A DNA stretch of 64,000 nt, taken from positions 3,412,001 through 3,476,000 of the forward strand of contig NC_088323.1 in assembly GCF_910592395.1 (NCBI RefSeq), written 5' to 3'. The notes under the pieces were generated by a model. That model did not search any database. It worked only from the letters and a program-made list of their open reading frames with translations, and was not told the DNA's origin. The DNA is from Lineus longissimus (taxonomy: Eukaryota > Nemertea > Pilidiophora > Heteronemertea > Lineidae). Of this stretch, positions 1 to 13,000 are shown piece by piece; positions within the stretch are counted from its first letter, which is position 1, and every line of letters starts with the position of its first letter. The position numbers and the translations under genes were made by a program.

Positions 1-186
1 CTGTGTCGTTTAATTGCATGTAATGACTTTTTTAACACTGTAGATTGGTTCCTACCGCTATCATTACTGTAACATAGTGCTTAACACTTGTAGTTCCTCA
101 TTCTCAGTCATTGGTTTTAGGTGTAAACATTCAGGGTTTGTTCTTTTTGATAATTGTGCATTGGTGGTTGATTGAAATAGACTTAC

Positions 187-1044
187 CATCACAAACATGG
201 ACTGCCACTTTGATATTTTTGAACGTTTCAGCACCGTCTTTTGGTGCAACGAGCACAACTCGCACCTCTGTAGCCACGACTGGAACTTGTAGAACAATTT
301 CTTTGGAGGTTGGTAGCTCAAACTGTTTCCCTGGCTGAAGAACCTTAAACTCGCTGGAGCCTGGTGGCTTGTACTCAATATTCACAATCTTGGCATTGCC
401 TTCTACCTTGACTGTTCTGATTGTAGTGGAGGGGTATTTGGTGCTTGTTACATCTATTGTTATGGAGGGTTTGTTCTTGTCATCCCGAGGAACTGTATCA
501 GTGCTCCATCCTTTGCCAGTGGGCCGAGAGTCTTTCGGGGTTGTACCGTCGAGATTGGTGCCTTTACCAGTAATTTGGCTATCTGGGACTCTGCTGGGAT
601 CTTTCATGATGTCCTTGAGCTGGGAACCATCTGAACACACATGTGGTGTGGTGGTTTGGACTGTCGGTGTTGGAGTTACTGATGGTGTTCCTGTTTGAGT
701 CGCTGTACCTGTTGGAGTGGCAGTTCCTGTAGGGGTTGGAGTAACAGATGGTGTTCCAGATGAAGTCACTGATGGTGTTTCTGATGCTGTTACCGATGGA
801 GTAACCGATGGTGTTTCTGATGGAGTAACCGATGGTGTTTCTGATGGTGTAACAGATGGTGTTACCGATGGAGTCACAGATGGTGTTGATGATGGAGTCG
901 TTGATGATTGAGTTATTGTAACTTCTGTCGGAGGTGAAATGGTTGACGAGAATGGTGTTCCTGTTGAAGTCGGTGTTCCTGTTGGTGTAGCAGTTCCTGA
1001 TGGAGTTGGTGTGGAAGGTGTAACACTTGGTGTGGATATTTTCT
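187..1044 (-). CDS. Exon 72: TPS tract plus discoidin-like domain (tandem copy C)
   Basis: An 858-bp exon, phase 1 to 1, 286 codons. It exceeds exon 71 by exactly 48 bp, equal to four 12-bp TPS units, all within the TPS tract. The donor GTAAGT at 181-186 is intact, so at least one more exon lies left of the window. Confidence 0.87.
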
Positions 1045-4000
1045 CTGTAAATAATGGAATAATACTATGGAAGTGATTTTGTAAAACCTACCGTTTGTCT
1101 GGAATGCAGTAGAACTCACAATGTTTCGTTAATGAGGTATGCTGTATACTAGTTTCTTTTTGGTTTTTGAAGTCAACGACCTTGATGATGGCGTGTCATC
1201 AGAGCTGGTATCGAGTTTTGCATTCATCATCATTTCATTGCTGTGGCGATTCATCATTGAGCCAGACTGTGTCGTTTAATTGCATGTAATGACTTTTTTA
1301 ACACTGTAGATTGGTTCCTACCACTTTCATTACTGTAACATAGTGCTTAACACCTGTAGTTCCTAATTCTCAGTCATTGGTTTTAGGTGTAAAAATTCAG
1401 GGTTTATTCTTTTTGATAATTGTGCATTGGTGGTTGATTGAAATAGACTTACCATCACAAACATGGACTGCCACTTTGATATTTTTGAACGTTTCGTCAC
1501 CGTCGTTTGGTGCAACAAGCACAACTCGCACCTCTGTAGCCACGACTGGAACTTGTAGAACAATTTCTTTGGAGGTCGGTAGCTCAAACTGTTTCCCTGG
1601 CTGAAGAACCTTAAACTCGCTGGAGCCTGGTGGCTTGTACTCAATATTGACAATCTTGGCATTGCCTTCTACCTTGATTGTTCTGATTGTAGTGGAGGGG
1701 TATTTGGTGCTTGTTACATCTATTGTTATGGAGGGTTTGTTCTTGTCATCCCGAGGAACTGTATCAGTGCTCCATCCTTTGCCAGTGGGCCGAGAGTCTT
1801 TCGGGGTTGTACCGAAGAGATTGGTGCCTTTACCAGTAATTTGGCTATCTGGGACTCTGTTGGGATCTTTCATGATGTCCTTGAGCTGGGAACCATCTGA
1901 ACACACATGTGGTGTGGTGGTTTGAACTGTCGGTGTTGGAGTTACTGATGGTGTTCCTGTTTGAGTAGCTGTAGCTGTTGGAGTGGCAGTTCCTGTAGGG
2001 GTAAGAGTAACAGATGGTGTTTCTGATGCTGTTACCGATGGAGTAACCGATGGTGTTTCTGATGGAGTAACCGATGGTGTTACCGATGGAGTCACAGATG
2101 GTGTTAATGATGGAGTCGTCGATGGTGGAGTTATTGTAACTTCTGTCGGAGGTGAAATGGTTGACGAGAATGGTGTTCCTGTTGAAGTCGGTGTTCCTGT
2201 TGGTGTAGCAGTTCCTGATGGAGTTGGTGTGGAAGGTGTAACACTTGGTGTGGATACTTTCTCTGTAAATAATGGAATAATACTATGGAAGTGATTTTGT
2301 AAAACCTACCGTTTGTCTAGAATGCAGTAGAATTCACAATGTGTCGTTAATGAGGTATGCTGTTTACTAGTTTCTTTTTGGTTTTTGAAGTCAACGACCT
2401 TGATGATGGCGTGTCATCAGAGCTGGTATCGAGTTTTGCATTCATCATCATTTCATTGCTGTGGCGATTCATCATTGAGCCAGACTGTGTCGTTTAATTG
2501 CATGTAATGACTTTTTTAACACTGTAGATTGGTTCCTACCACTTTCATTACTGTAACATAGTGCTTAACACCTGTAGTTCCTAATTCTCAGTCATTGGTT
2601 TTAGGTGTAAAAATTCAGGGTTTATTCTTTTTGATAATTGTGCATTGGTGGTTGATTGAAATAGACTTACCATCACAAACATGGACTGCCACTTTGATAT
2701 TTTTGAACATTTCGTCACCGTCGTTTGGTGCAACAAGCACAACTCGCACCTCTGTAGCCACGACTGGAACTTGTAGAACAATTTCTTTGGAGGTCGGTAG
2801 CTCAAACTGTTTCCCTGGCTGAAGAACCTTAAACTCGCTGGAGCCTGGTGGCTTGTACTCAATATTGACAATCTTGGCATTGCCTTCTACCTTGATTGTT
2901 CTGATTGTAGTGGAGGGGTATTTGGTGCTTGTTACATCTATTGTTATGGAGGGTTTGTTCTTGTCATCCCGAGGAACTGTATCAGTGCTCCATCCTTTGC
3001 CAGTGGGCCGAGAGTCTTTCGGGGTTGTACCGTCGAGATTGGTGCCTTTACCAGTAATTTGGCTATCTGGGACTCTGTTGGGATCTTTCATGATGTCCTT
3101 GAGCTGGGAACCATCTGAACATACATGTGGTGTAGTCGTTTGTACCGTCGGAGTTGGAGTAAGCGTTCCTGTTGGTGTTCCTGATTGAGTTACTGATGAC
3201 GTTACTGATGGAGTTGCTGATGGAGTCGCAGATGGCGTAACGGATGGTGTGGGGGTGGCCACTAGAAAACAAATAGAAAGTGTTCGTGTAGGACCTAGAA
3301 TGAACTTGATTTTGAAGGCTTGATTAAAGCCAACTTTGGTGACAAGAAGTGTTCAGCTGACGTCGCTCGACGCCGAAGTTGGCGGCCAGTGGATCCCGGT
3401 CAGAGCACACCTGCCCAGAATCGGCGTCCAGTAGCGTCTTTTTCGCCACTTTAGGCTGCCATTTTGAAATCATGTGACATCAAGACACATACTGATTGGC
3501 CATAGCCTCGCTGCCGACGCCAATTCAGGCGGCAATCCGTAGCACACCTGGCTTCTTCTTGCGTTCAAACGCGGCGACAGGCGTCAAAAATCAAACATGT
3601 TAGATATTTGGCGTTTAGTTGCGGCAAGTGGCGGCAAGTCGCGTTCGCCGACGCCGTTCGTAGCAGACAAGGGATTTTTCAGGCATTCAGGACTCATGCG
3701 GCAAAAAACGCCTGTGAACGTTGAAGTTGGCGGCTAGTGTGCTGCGGGCTTTACGGGTGGTCCCAAAGAAAGATATAATGCCCTTTTACCCCCCTCTTGC
3801 CTTCCTCTCTTTTTACCTTATAGAAACACTCAGTACGTTATGTATGCCGCATACGAGTGCATATATAAATCAATATTCATCATATAAAATCAGCACAAAA
3901 ACCTAAGAGAAGTTTTTACCTTTTGAACAGCCAAATATGGTAAAGTCAGTAATGGTTATGACCTCACTGACTGTGCCTTCAAATTTGATACCAATGGTCC

Positions 4001-7000
4001 TGTAGGCCTGTGGCACTGGGGCTGTGATGTTGACCACTCCGTTTATTGTGTTTTGCTTTGTCTTGTAGACCTGAAAAAGGAAGAGTGATATCAGTTTTTT
4101 GCTATTAGAGAGGTGTGTTTTGGTGTTGTTATCAGGTGGAGTAAAGTTGGAAGTGCAGCCGCCACTGATTTATATTTTGAGATGGTAGCTCTGGTCTGCG
4201 TGCCGTCGAGGGAGGTTGAGAGGTCTGGTGACAACAGCTTCCTTGCCATGTTACAAAGCCAGTCTTTTTGCCTTTTCCCGTCCCCCTCCTGAAAGAGTAC
4301 TTTCTTAAATTTTCTGAAATATCATTTAATATTTATTAAAAGGCCCAAAATTTAAATCGCTACCCCTAGAACATTTTGTATTCGTTTGAAAATGTTAATG
4401 ATAATGGATGACCTCTCAGGCAAGTTAGACAAAGAGACCTTCCTAGATTCTCATGTCGACTATGACAATGAACTAGCCTGGACAGGAACCCCTTGATAGA
4501 TAGCTTAGAGTCTGACTATCACTTAAACACATTGGCACCTATTACCATACCTTCACTTCCATGGCTCCCGTACTGGTCTCTTCCTTGTAGTATTCTTCGT
4601 CTTCCAGTGTCTCGTCAGACAGCAGAATCTTGAAGCTGAAATCTTTGGTAGTCTTGAAGCTGTGGGTTGAAGAATATACAAAACTTTTAAATCTTTCAGT
4701 ACATTCATCTGATGTTATATTGGAACGACAATTACTGATATTCGTTGTACTTTACAAACCGGGTTGTTGTTCTATAAAGACCTGTTTTTCATCAATGAAT
4801 GATACCAAAGCAACCTACAGTTGATTCATACAGTTACATTACTCACGTGATATGACTGTAATTCATTTTACTAGGGAACGTAAAGTAAATCTTCGGCTCG
4901 ACTGATCCGCTTGGTGGCGTCCAACCTTTTCCTTTGCTTGTGACGTCACTGGTTGGTATCTTCACGTCACCAGGCCTGACCGTGACCTTGACCTCCTTAC
5001 CGTACTTCTCAATGGCGTCAAAAGCATCCTCAGGCGCACAACCTGAAAGCAAGATTCAACAAAAATGGCAGAATCGGTTTATGAGGTTATATTCTCATAC
5101 CACTGCACAAGAACCCAAATTCTAAAACTGGTGTTTAGATCGATTGATAAATGTTTTGGCAAACCCTTCAGCGTCCTGTGCTAAATTAACACAAGAAGAT
5201 AAATTAATGATTTTCCTTCATTTTTGGGGGGTGTTATCTTTAGTAACTATTTTCTCTATGAGTGCTCTCTGCATCTTGTTTGTCAGAATAGGCCACAGGG
5301 TATGTACTTACCTTCAACGCTTGGCCTAGTTGCTGTAAAAAAATAAAATATATGTTACATATATCCACTAATGATGACGGATAGTCCTTGAAGGAATATA
5401 TACTGGTGACTGTGGGCAGCCAACAGCTTGGTAATAATGCTCTTAATAATGCCATTGGTCGTTCAAATCTATGAATAGTGGAATATTTTTTACCTAGCGA
5501 GGAATCAGAATCTGATAAATACACCATATTTATTTTTCAAAGAGTTGTAGTGTAACACGTACGTATTGGTGTCGGTTCGGTTGCTGTTGGTGTGGGGGTA
5601 GTCGTTGCTGGTGTTGTTGTTGATGTTGTCGGTGTCGTTATGGGGCATTTTTCGCACGTGCCACAGCACTCATCCTCGTTGGGCTCACGTTTGCATTCAC
5701 CCTTTCCACATTTCAGTTCTTCGCACTTGATTTCCTTGACATTAGGCTTTTGTCTTTCGCATGTAACTAGCTGGCACTTTCGTTGTTCGACTTGACCGTT
5801 CTGAAATACGAAAAAATTTATTAAAAAGATATCAAAACTTATATCTCTGCATTTTTCTGTTTGTCAAGTTGTTCAAATTGATGCTGCACCCATCAAAATA
5901 AAATAAAATGCTCTACCATGTGGTACATGTGGTACAGGGTACATGTCGAGATGTGGCATAAAACAATATCTAAACTGGCGAGTACTACCTCCTACGTGTC
6001 GCCAATGGTGCTTACTACAAAAGAGCATTTGCGATTACATTTAAAATATGGTAGGTGAACGTAATCATATTCGTTTCGTTGCGAAACCTCTCTTCCATAA
6101 TAATTCAATAACAGCTGAAACTTCCACTGTGGACATCATTAGTAGACTAACCTTCAAGCAAGTTGGTTCCTTGTCACCTTCGAATGTGAATTCACATGGG
6201 CAATCGCTGCAAAAGCAGCATCCATCGTCCGTTTTCTTGACGAAAGCGTTCTAGAAACAGATTCGAGAGTGGTCAATGAATTTCGCCTATACAGTTTTGA
6301 TCTGCAGGAATTCCTATGGCAACATGTCATGACTAAACCAATCGTGATATCATCATATGGTATAGTAACCAGCCGGTGAAGTTCGTCGTTTTGCCCATCT
6401 TATTATGTAATTCATTACAATTAAATTCATTTTCCTTTTCAAAACTCTGATGAATAACATAATTTCAGGAGGTGGCATAGTAAAATCACTGGTTTTCCAA
6501 ATTCATTATGTATCCTACTGGTTATGAGGTATAACAAGGGCTTAGGTGCAATGAATATCAACCCCAACACTGCCATTTGGCATGCACATCTGTTGTGTTT
6601 TAAGATGTCTAACGTTGCACAACAGTATATCCGAAGCTAATGTTCAGTTCGTCTTGACAATTCATACTTATTATTATCGAGGGTACTGCTACAAAAAAGT
6701 GGCTTAGTGCAATTTTGTTCCATCATTTTCTCGTAAAAGAAGAGATTGCGCTAAACCATCTTCTTGCAGTAGTCTCTGTACTACTCACAGGGTTTTCTTC
6801 CCTGCAGTCTGCATCAGTCGTGTTACAGACAGGCTCGGTACATGTTTCAGTTCCATCCGCTTTGCAAGTACAGTTTCGGCAGTTTTTCACTGATGTGCCT
6901 ATTGGTTTACACCTGATGCACTCATCCACAGGAATGCATTTGCCATTCTTATTCTCGACCATGCCGTCCTTGCAGACACAGCCTGCTTTTTCGCATTGTT

Positions 7001-10000
7001 TGCATTCCTTATTTGGCATGGCACATGTCTTCTTGCAGGCACATTCGTGGGGCTCCTTGTCTGGATCAGTGCAGTTACCTTGGGGGGAGAAGGAACGGTT
7101 ACTGTGCTACTTTATATTACTGTAAATCAATACATGTATATTCCTGTTTCATTCACGGGAAAAAAAATTCGCCATTAAATAACGACTTTTCGTGATTTGT
7201 ATTTCGACAAACCAAATTTATGAAGAAAAAACCGGTGCTGAATAGGCCTGGCGGGGAATATCGAACTTTCAAGACATACAATTATTTTGCTCAAAGAAAT
7301 GGCTTTTAACTGTTAGAGATAATATGTTCAGCGCCAATACAGAAACTATCCACTCTAGAGTCTAGCTCGTTGTATATTGAACTTACATGGTTTGTATTTG
7401 GTTGTGATGCCTGAGGGTCCCTGGCATATCATTTTCTCACACTTCTTCTCATTTGTAGATATTGTCTCATTGATCTAAACACAGAAATTTCTCAGTCAGG
7501 TTGACAATTCGCCAAAACTTAAATGAATATTCTTTTATTTGTTTGTAGAGAATATTAATCTAGATTGGCTTTAACTTTCGGTCACACCATAATGAATATA
7601 TTTATGAATATTACACTATGTGGATAAATTCATACTTCCAAACGAGATACCTTTCTCAAACCACCGTTTGTCATTAATAATCCTACCTTGTAAACTTTGC
7701 CATCATACCAACATGGGCATTCGCTCTTCTTTATGCACTTGCCATTGTGGATGACATGAGGCCACTTGCAGTAGCATCCCCTATTGCACTTTCCGTTATC
7801 TTTCAGTTGGCACTGTACGTTTTTGCCTGCGTTGGCCAAGTCCTCGCATGTTGTTGCGCAGCCGCAGTCGGGTTCACCAACTTTGCAATTACACTCCTCA
7901 AACACTGTACCAGGAGGACATTCGTCACCTATGGAATTATAATAATGTTATGTGGTGTAGTGTGATGACATCATCGAGAGCAAAGTAAATCGAACAGTCG
8001 AGCTCAAGTGAGCGGTTAAATTGCGACAGCTACTACTTGAGACTTGTATCAAGTGCTTCTGTGGAGATCTATAGCGATAGTTAAATTAGTTCTCCAAAAT
8101 CGGACATTTCATGTCATGCACATACATTTGGGGTCAAAGCTGCATCCAAGTATGGCAAAGGCGATGTTTGGATCCGATGTGACTTGTCCCTTGATTGGTG
8201 CTGATGTCTTAGTGACTTTAAACTTGATCTTCAGGCACCTCTTAACTTGATCGAGCGTATACGTGAAAAGCTTTCCTGCGTCATCTTTGAGGTCAAAGTA
8301 CTAAGAAAGAAGGAAAAAAGGCCGTCAATCGAATTCTTGGTTGATGTTAGTGTATATAATCATATCAAATTAAAGCATACATGTATTATCCGATTTTAAT
8401 GGTCGGGTTACATGAAATATTCAATGGGTGACCCATTTTGTGAATTTTCAAAGTGAAGTATCAAGTGAGAAGCCATTTTCATCGCATGCCGCGGACGACG
8501 TCATAATTTTGGCAGTGCCAAGTTATAAAATCTGACGAGTGACGCAATGACGTTGACCAATTAAAGATTTCACCTTCTTTGTAAAAAGACCAAATTTTTT
8601 TTTTTCATTTCATCTTATAAAGTTTTATCGGTAAATTTGTATCTAAAAAATATTAACTGGATTTATTGGGCTATAACTGGTCCAGATGCAGCAAGAGCGG
8701 ATGTCAATGCAATGTTACTTATAATTATTAGCGCGAAAAAGCCAAATCCAATTGAAGTGACTATTACAGGGTGAAGGGTAAAACGCTGAATTAAAAGTAG
8801 AATCAAAATTTGCATTTTCACAAAACCATAATATACAGCAACAGCGAATATTTCCGGGATCACAGTACTGATGATGGGTAAAACACTGAACTAAAAATAA
8901 AAGCAACAAGTCAATTGCAATTTCACAAACTCGCAACCACAAATATTTCCTGGACAGTGATGCTTAGCTTACCTTTTTCGAGTTGTACTGCAGTGATTCC
9001 CATGGTGCTCCAACTCCTTTTGGTTTACAGAGGACCTCCAGCGCATCAATGTTGACTGGTCTGACGCTGAAGGACTGAATTTTGACCTCTGCTTTGAAAT
9101 TCAAGGTCATCTCCTTTTCAGCATCACTTGCAGCCGGATACCATCCGGTTGGCATGCTTTGTCCTGAATATGAGAAGAATCGAGGATAAAAGTAACAGTG
9201 TATACATAAACACTTCCTGGATGTTTCAATGCTGTCGAGTATAATCATTGACCTTAACAAAACTTGAAGAGGGAACTATATATGCAATTAGGGGTCCAGT
9301 CGGCGGTCTGTGCACTTTTGGGGAATTGGTTTGGTTAGCTTGGTTGAATTAAATTCATATCAAAAGTGTAGAGTAACTTACCAAGTGTGAATAGACCGTC
9401 CTTCCAGTTACCGGAGGTAGATTCTCCATCATACAGGAGTGATACGTCTTCGTTCTGGCTGTAGATATCTTGATCACATGTGCAGTTCTCTGGATAGTGA
9501 AGAAAATACAGTAATTTCCATCACTTTAAAATGCCATAGATAGTACTACTTCAAGGGGATTTCACACACCCAACAATTCAGCCTACTTGTTACATTTGCT
9601 CGGACGGTGAAAATGAACCGTCTCGTTTCCTATTCATAAGTTTGGCGCAGAGCAGTTACCTCGATTAGGCCTGCTGAACATGTGAAAAATAGGATCCACA
9701 GGGTTCCATTAAGTAACTTGCGCAAGAGTTGATGATGTCTTGATATATCTACTGAGGCGAGGGAAGGGCATTATACTTGTCGTGAGATAATGCGCGTTAA
9801 GCATAACAAGTGTATTCTCACGTATATACGTACTTGGCGTTGTGGTCGGTGTTGTGAAGGGTGTCGATGGCAGGGTAACAGTAACCGTAGTGACTGTTGG
9901 AGTTGAGATTGACGGTGTTGATATTGAGCCAGTTGAAATCGAGGGTGTAACAGGCGTCGTGGATACTGTCGGCGTCGGTGTCGTGGTCACGCAGGATGGT

Positions 10001-13000
10001 GATTCTTTACACTCGGTCCAGCTAAAACCAGTTGCGGCATTGTAACTACATTTGCAATTGTAATGGTCAGAGAAACAACAGGTTTGACCACTCTTGAGCT
10101 GAAAAAAAAGATTTTAGATAATCGATGCAATGTTGATACCCAGGTCGAAAATCAAATAAGACCTGAAAGCCTCGGTTATCTGGAATGGAAATGACTTATT
10201 TGGTATAAGAAGAGATTATTTTGATGGAGATGGTTTCCCCCATACAGAGATGTCCGCTTATGGAGTTTACCAGTTAAAAAGCTTATATTTATGCATACAT
10301 AGGCTAATGTCTTACCTCTACACCTCTACAGTTACATGGAACACAAGTATCTCCCTTTGACTTGGTACAATACGGCTTCTTGCCATTAATTCCGTCACTC
10401 GAATAGCCCTTTGGACAAGGACAACTTGTTGTGAAAGCCTCGCAGTATTCTGGCTCTGGCGACCCTTCTGGCCTGTATTTATCATTCCTCTCTTGGTAGC
10501 AAGGTACCTCAAAGGAGCAGTTCGCGGGAACAACAGGGCCTTTGGAAGAGAAACAGACATTAACGGAGCATTTAAAGCAGATGGGATCAGAAGGAGCTAG
10601 GCAGGCTATAATTCCAAAGGTTCAGAGTATTTTCTACATCTGACATTTAATTTTTTTTAAATCACATAAGTTTTGCTACGTAATGGGTATTCGATATTTC
10701 TCACCCTCTTGGAAGCTTTGAAGGACCCCTTAAATCAATTACTCTTACAATTTCTGACAGTAAAACTTTCGTTAACATTCGTTATCACGATCTATCTAAG
10801 AAGAGCGCATTTGTTTAGAGTTATTGACGGTTTTTCGTAAGCGCTTTGGTACAGACCATGCATGGTCAGTGATATGCACTATGGATACCGTCATTATCAA
10901 GTTTATTTTCATATTTTTTTACTTTCTTTGGTGTGGCGTATGGAATATTGTGATGTTAACGGGCAGAAAGAATTGCTTATCAACAGCCTATCAGCTGGAA
11001 GCATATCCCAAATCATAATCGAAAGGCTATACTTACATTTCGTAGTGGTCGTGGGAGCGGTAGTCGAGTTGACTGGAACGAAAACATTGTTCAGTTATAA
11101 CAAGGTACTTGGTATTAAACGTTTTGGTGTACACGCAATAATAAGAACACAACTATTATTTTCCATTTCTGTACAAAACGTTATTTACAAAACACTCAAA
11201 CACGTATGTATAACTGGCATTACAGGTCTTACAGTACCAATTTCCATTACAACTTGGATATTTCGTTGCTTCGCAAGAACCACTTGATAATTCTTAATGA
11301 CTGAATAAGAGAACGACCACACTCTGTATTTGGGTTGTTCATAAAAAGTCTTTATCATAGCAACTCATTTTAAGGAGGCGATAAGTTAACTTAGTGTTAT
11401 AGCATTGGTTAGTTCGATTCATAATTTCCCAGACCTAGAGTAGAGTGAAAAAGCTTTTATACTGACCAGTTTCACATGTTTGTTTTGGGGGCCACACACA
11501 AACGAAGAAATTCGACGCTAGACCATTCAAATCGTATGGTACCTTGATGCTTCCTTCTGGGCAGCACTTGTTCATGTCGTTGCAAGCATTCATAACATCC
11601 ATTGTACCGTTAAATTTCTGCAAGAGCTCAGTAAATCCCCATTGAGCATACCCACATTCTCCTTGTAGAACACATTTTGTCTCCCTTGGTACACCTAAAT
11701 ACATCGGAAAAGGGAAGTAATATCAGGTGGGCTTAAACAAGATTTCTTGATTTTAATGAAGATGCATTTTAGTTTCAATCCTCAACATATGTAGGCTACA
11801 CTAAAGAAAAGTCTATTGGAATAAGTACGTTGATGACTCACTTACTCAGTGCTAATAGTGTACTTACATGGAGTTGTTGGCGTGGGAGTTGCAGTTGTGG
11901 TAGGTGTTGATGTTGGTGTTGATGTTGTAGTTTGGCAATCTTCTGGTCGGATTATGCAGAGCTTGGGGTCGACCTTAGACCGTACAGCTCCTTGACAGCA
12001 GCCCTCTTCTGCATACTTTTCACACTCACTGTTGTATCTAAAAGCGTTCTGCCCAAAATTGTTTCCATAGAATCGTCGCAGCAATGCTGCTTGACCAATA
12101 GCCTCTTCAGATTCATTACAGTTCAGTTTGACGACACATGCCTTGCCTTAATATGAAGATACAAAATTGTTAGTGACACAGGTTTTCTCAGTACTAATGT
12201 AAACACCGAAGGAAACCTTCCGCTGAGTGTCTTGCATGGATTTCACTGTAAAAAACGTTACACTTTCAACTTGACTTACTTGGATACGTTGAGAGTGTAA
12301 CGTTTTTTTACAGTGAAATCCATGCAAGACACTCAGCGGAAGGTTCCTCAGTGTTTACAAAGATTGATGAAATAAAAAAGTTTCATTTGAGTGATTCACC
12401 AGCATTATCATTTTGAGAACACGTACATATGTTGACATTACCCACTCTTGGGAGACAGAGGATTTGATGTGTCGTGTGTGTGACGTCACTAGTGCACTGT
12501 GATGTCAAATCCCGTTTTGTTTTAGCTTATACCTTCAATGGAATTATAATGTAATTCTATAATGCAGTTAAAATAAGACTGTATGTGGTGACATAAAACC
12601 CTATCCTTATTTAGATGTGCTGCCGGTCAGCATAAGACAAATTGATAGAACTAGGTAGTCTGCCCATAGAACTCAACAAGGGAAGAAGACTAGAACCTTG
12701 CACTTACATTCAGTAGTTGTCGACAGCGTGACTGAAAATAATGAAAATTTATTCAGTACTGGTGGATAAAAATATATGTTTGCCTTTCAAATAAGTCAAA
12801 TAACCTCGAATCGAAGCCGAGAAAATACTAAGGCCTACATGTATGGTCTCGGCCATGTTGAGCATGATGCCGATTTTTAAAACTTTTATCAGCCGCCAAT
12901 AACATAATATTGGTGTGTGGCCTTGTAATGGTGAACTATTGGGACTTTTATCTTCCGTGCATATACCAATAGATTATATCCAGTTGGGTGCAGCATAAAA

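Larger units (their letters stand above)
1..3180. repeat. Three-copy tandem segmental duplication of exon plus intron
   Basis: Identical starts occur at 1, 1267 and 2485, giving units of 1266 and 1218 bp and a partial third. Introns 1045-1452 and 2263-2670 are both 408 bp and almost identical, so the copies are recent. The third copy loses similarity inside the TPS tract at about 3180. Confidence 0.9.

Noticed and set aside
64-1662. Minus-strand frames of about 100 residues across the duplicated exons (64-378, 1363-1662, also 2581-2880)
   Set aside because: They are another frame of the discoidin-like exons; the real frame gives the conserved Cys and Trp pattern and phase-matched splice sites.
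12199-12358. Structured RNA gene or terminator
   Set aside because: The long near-perfect palindrome without loops or conserved motifs fits a fold-back element better.
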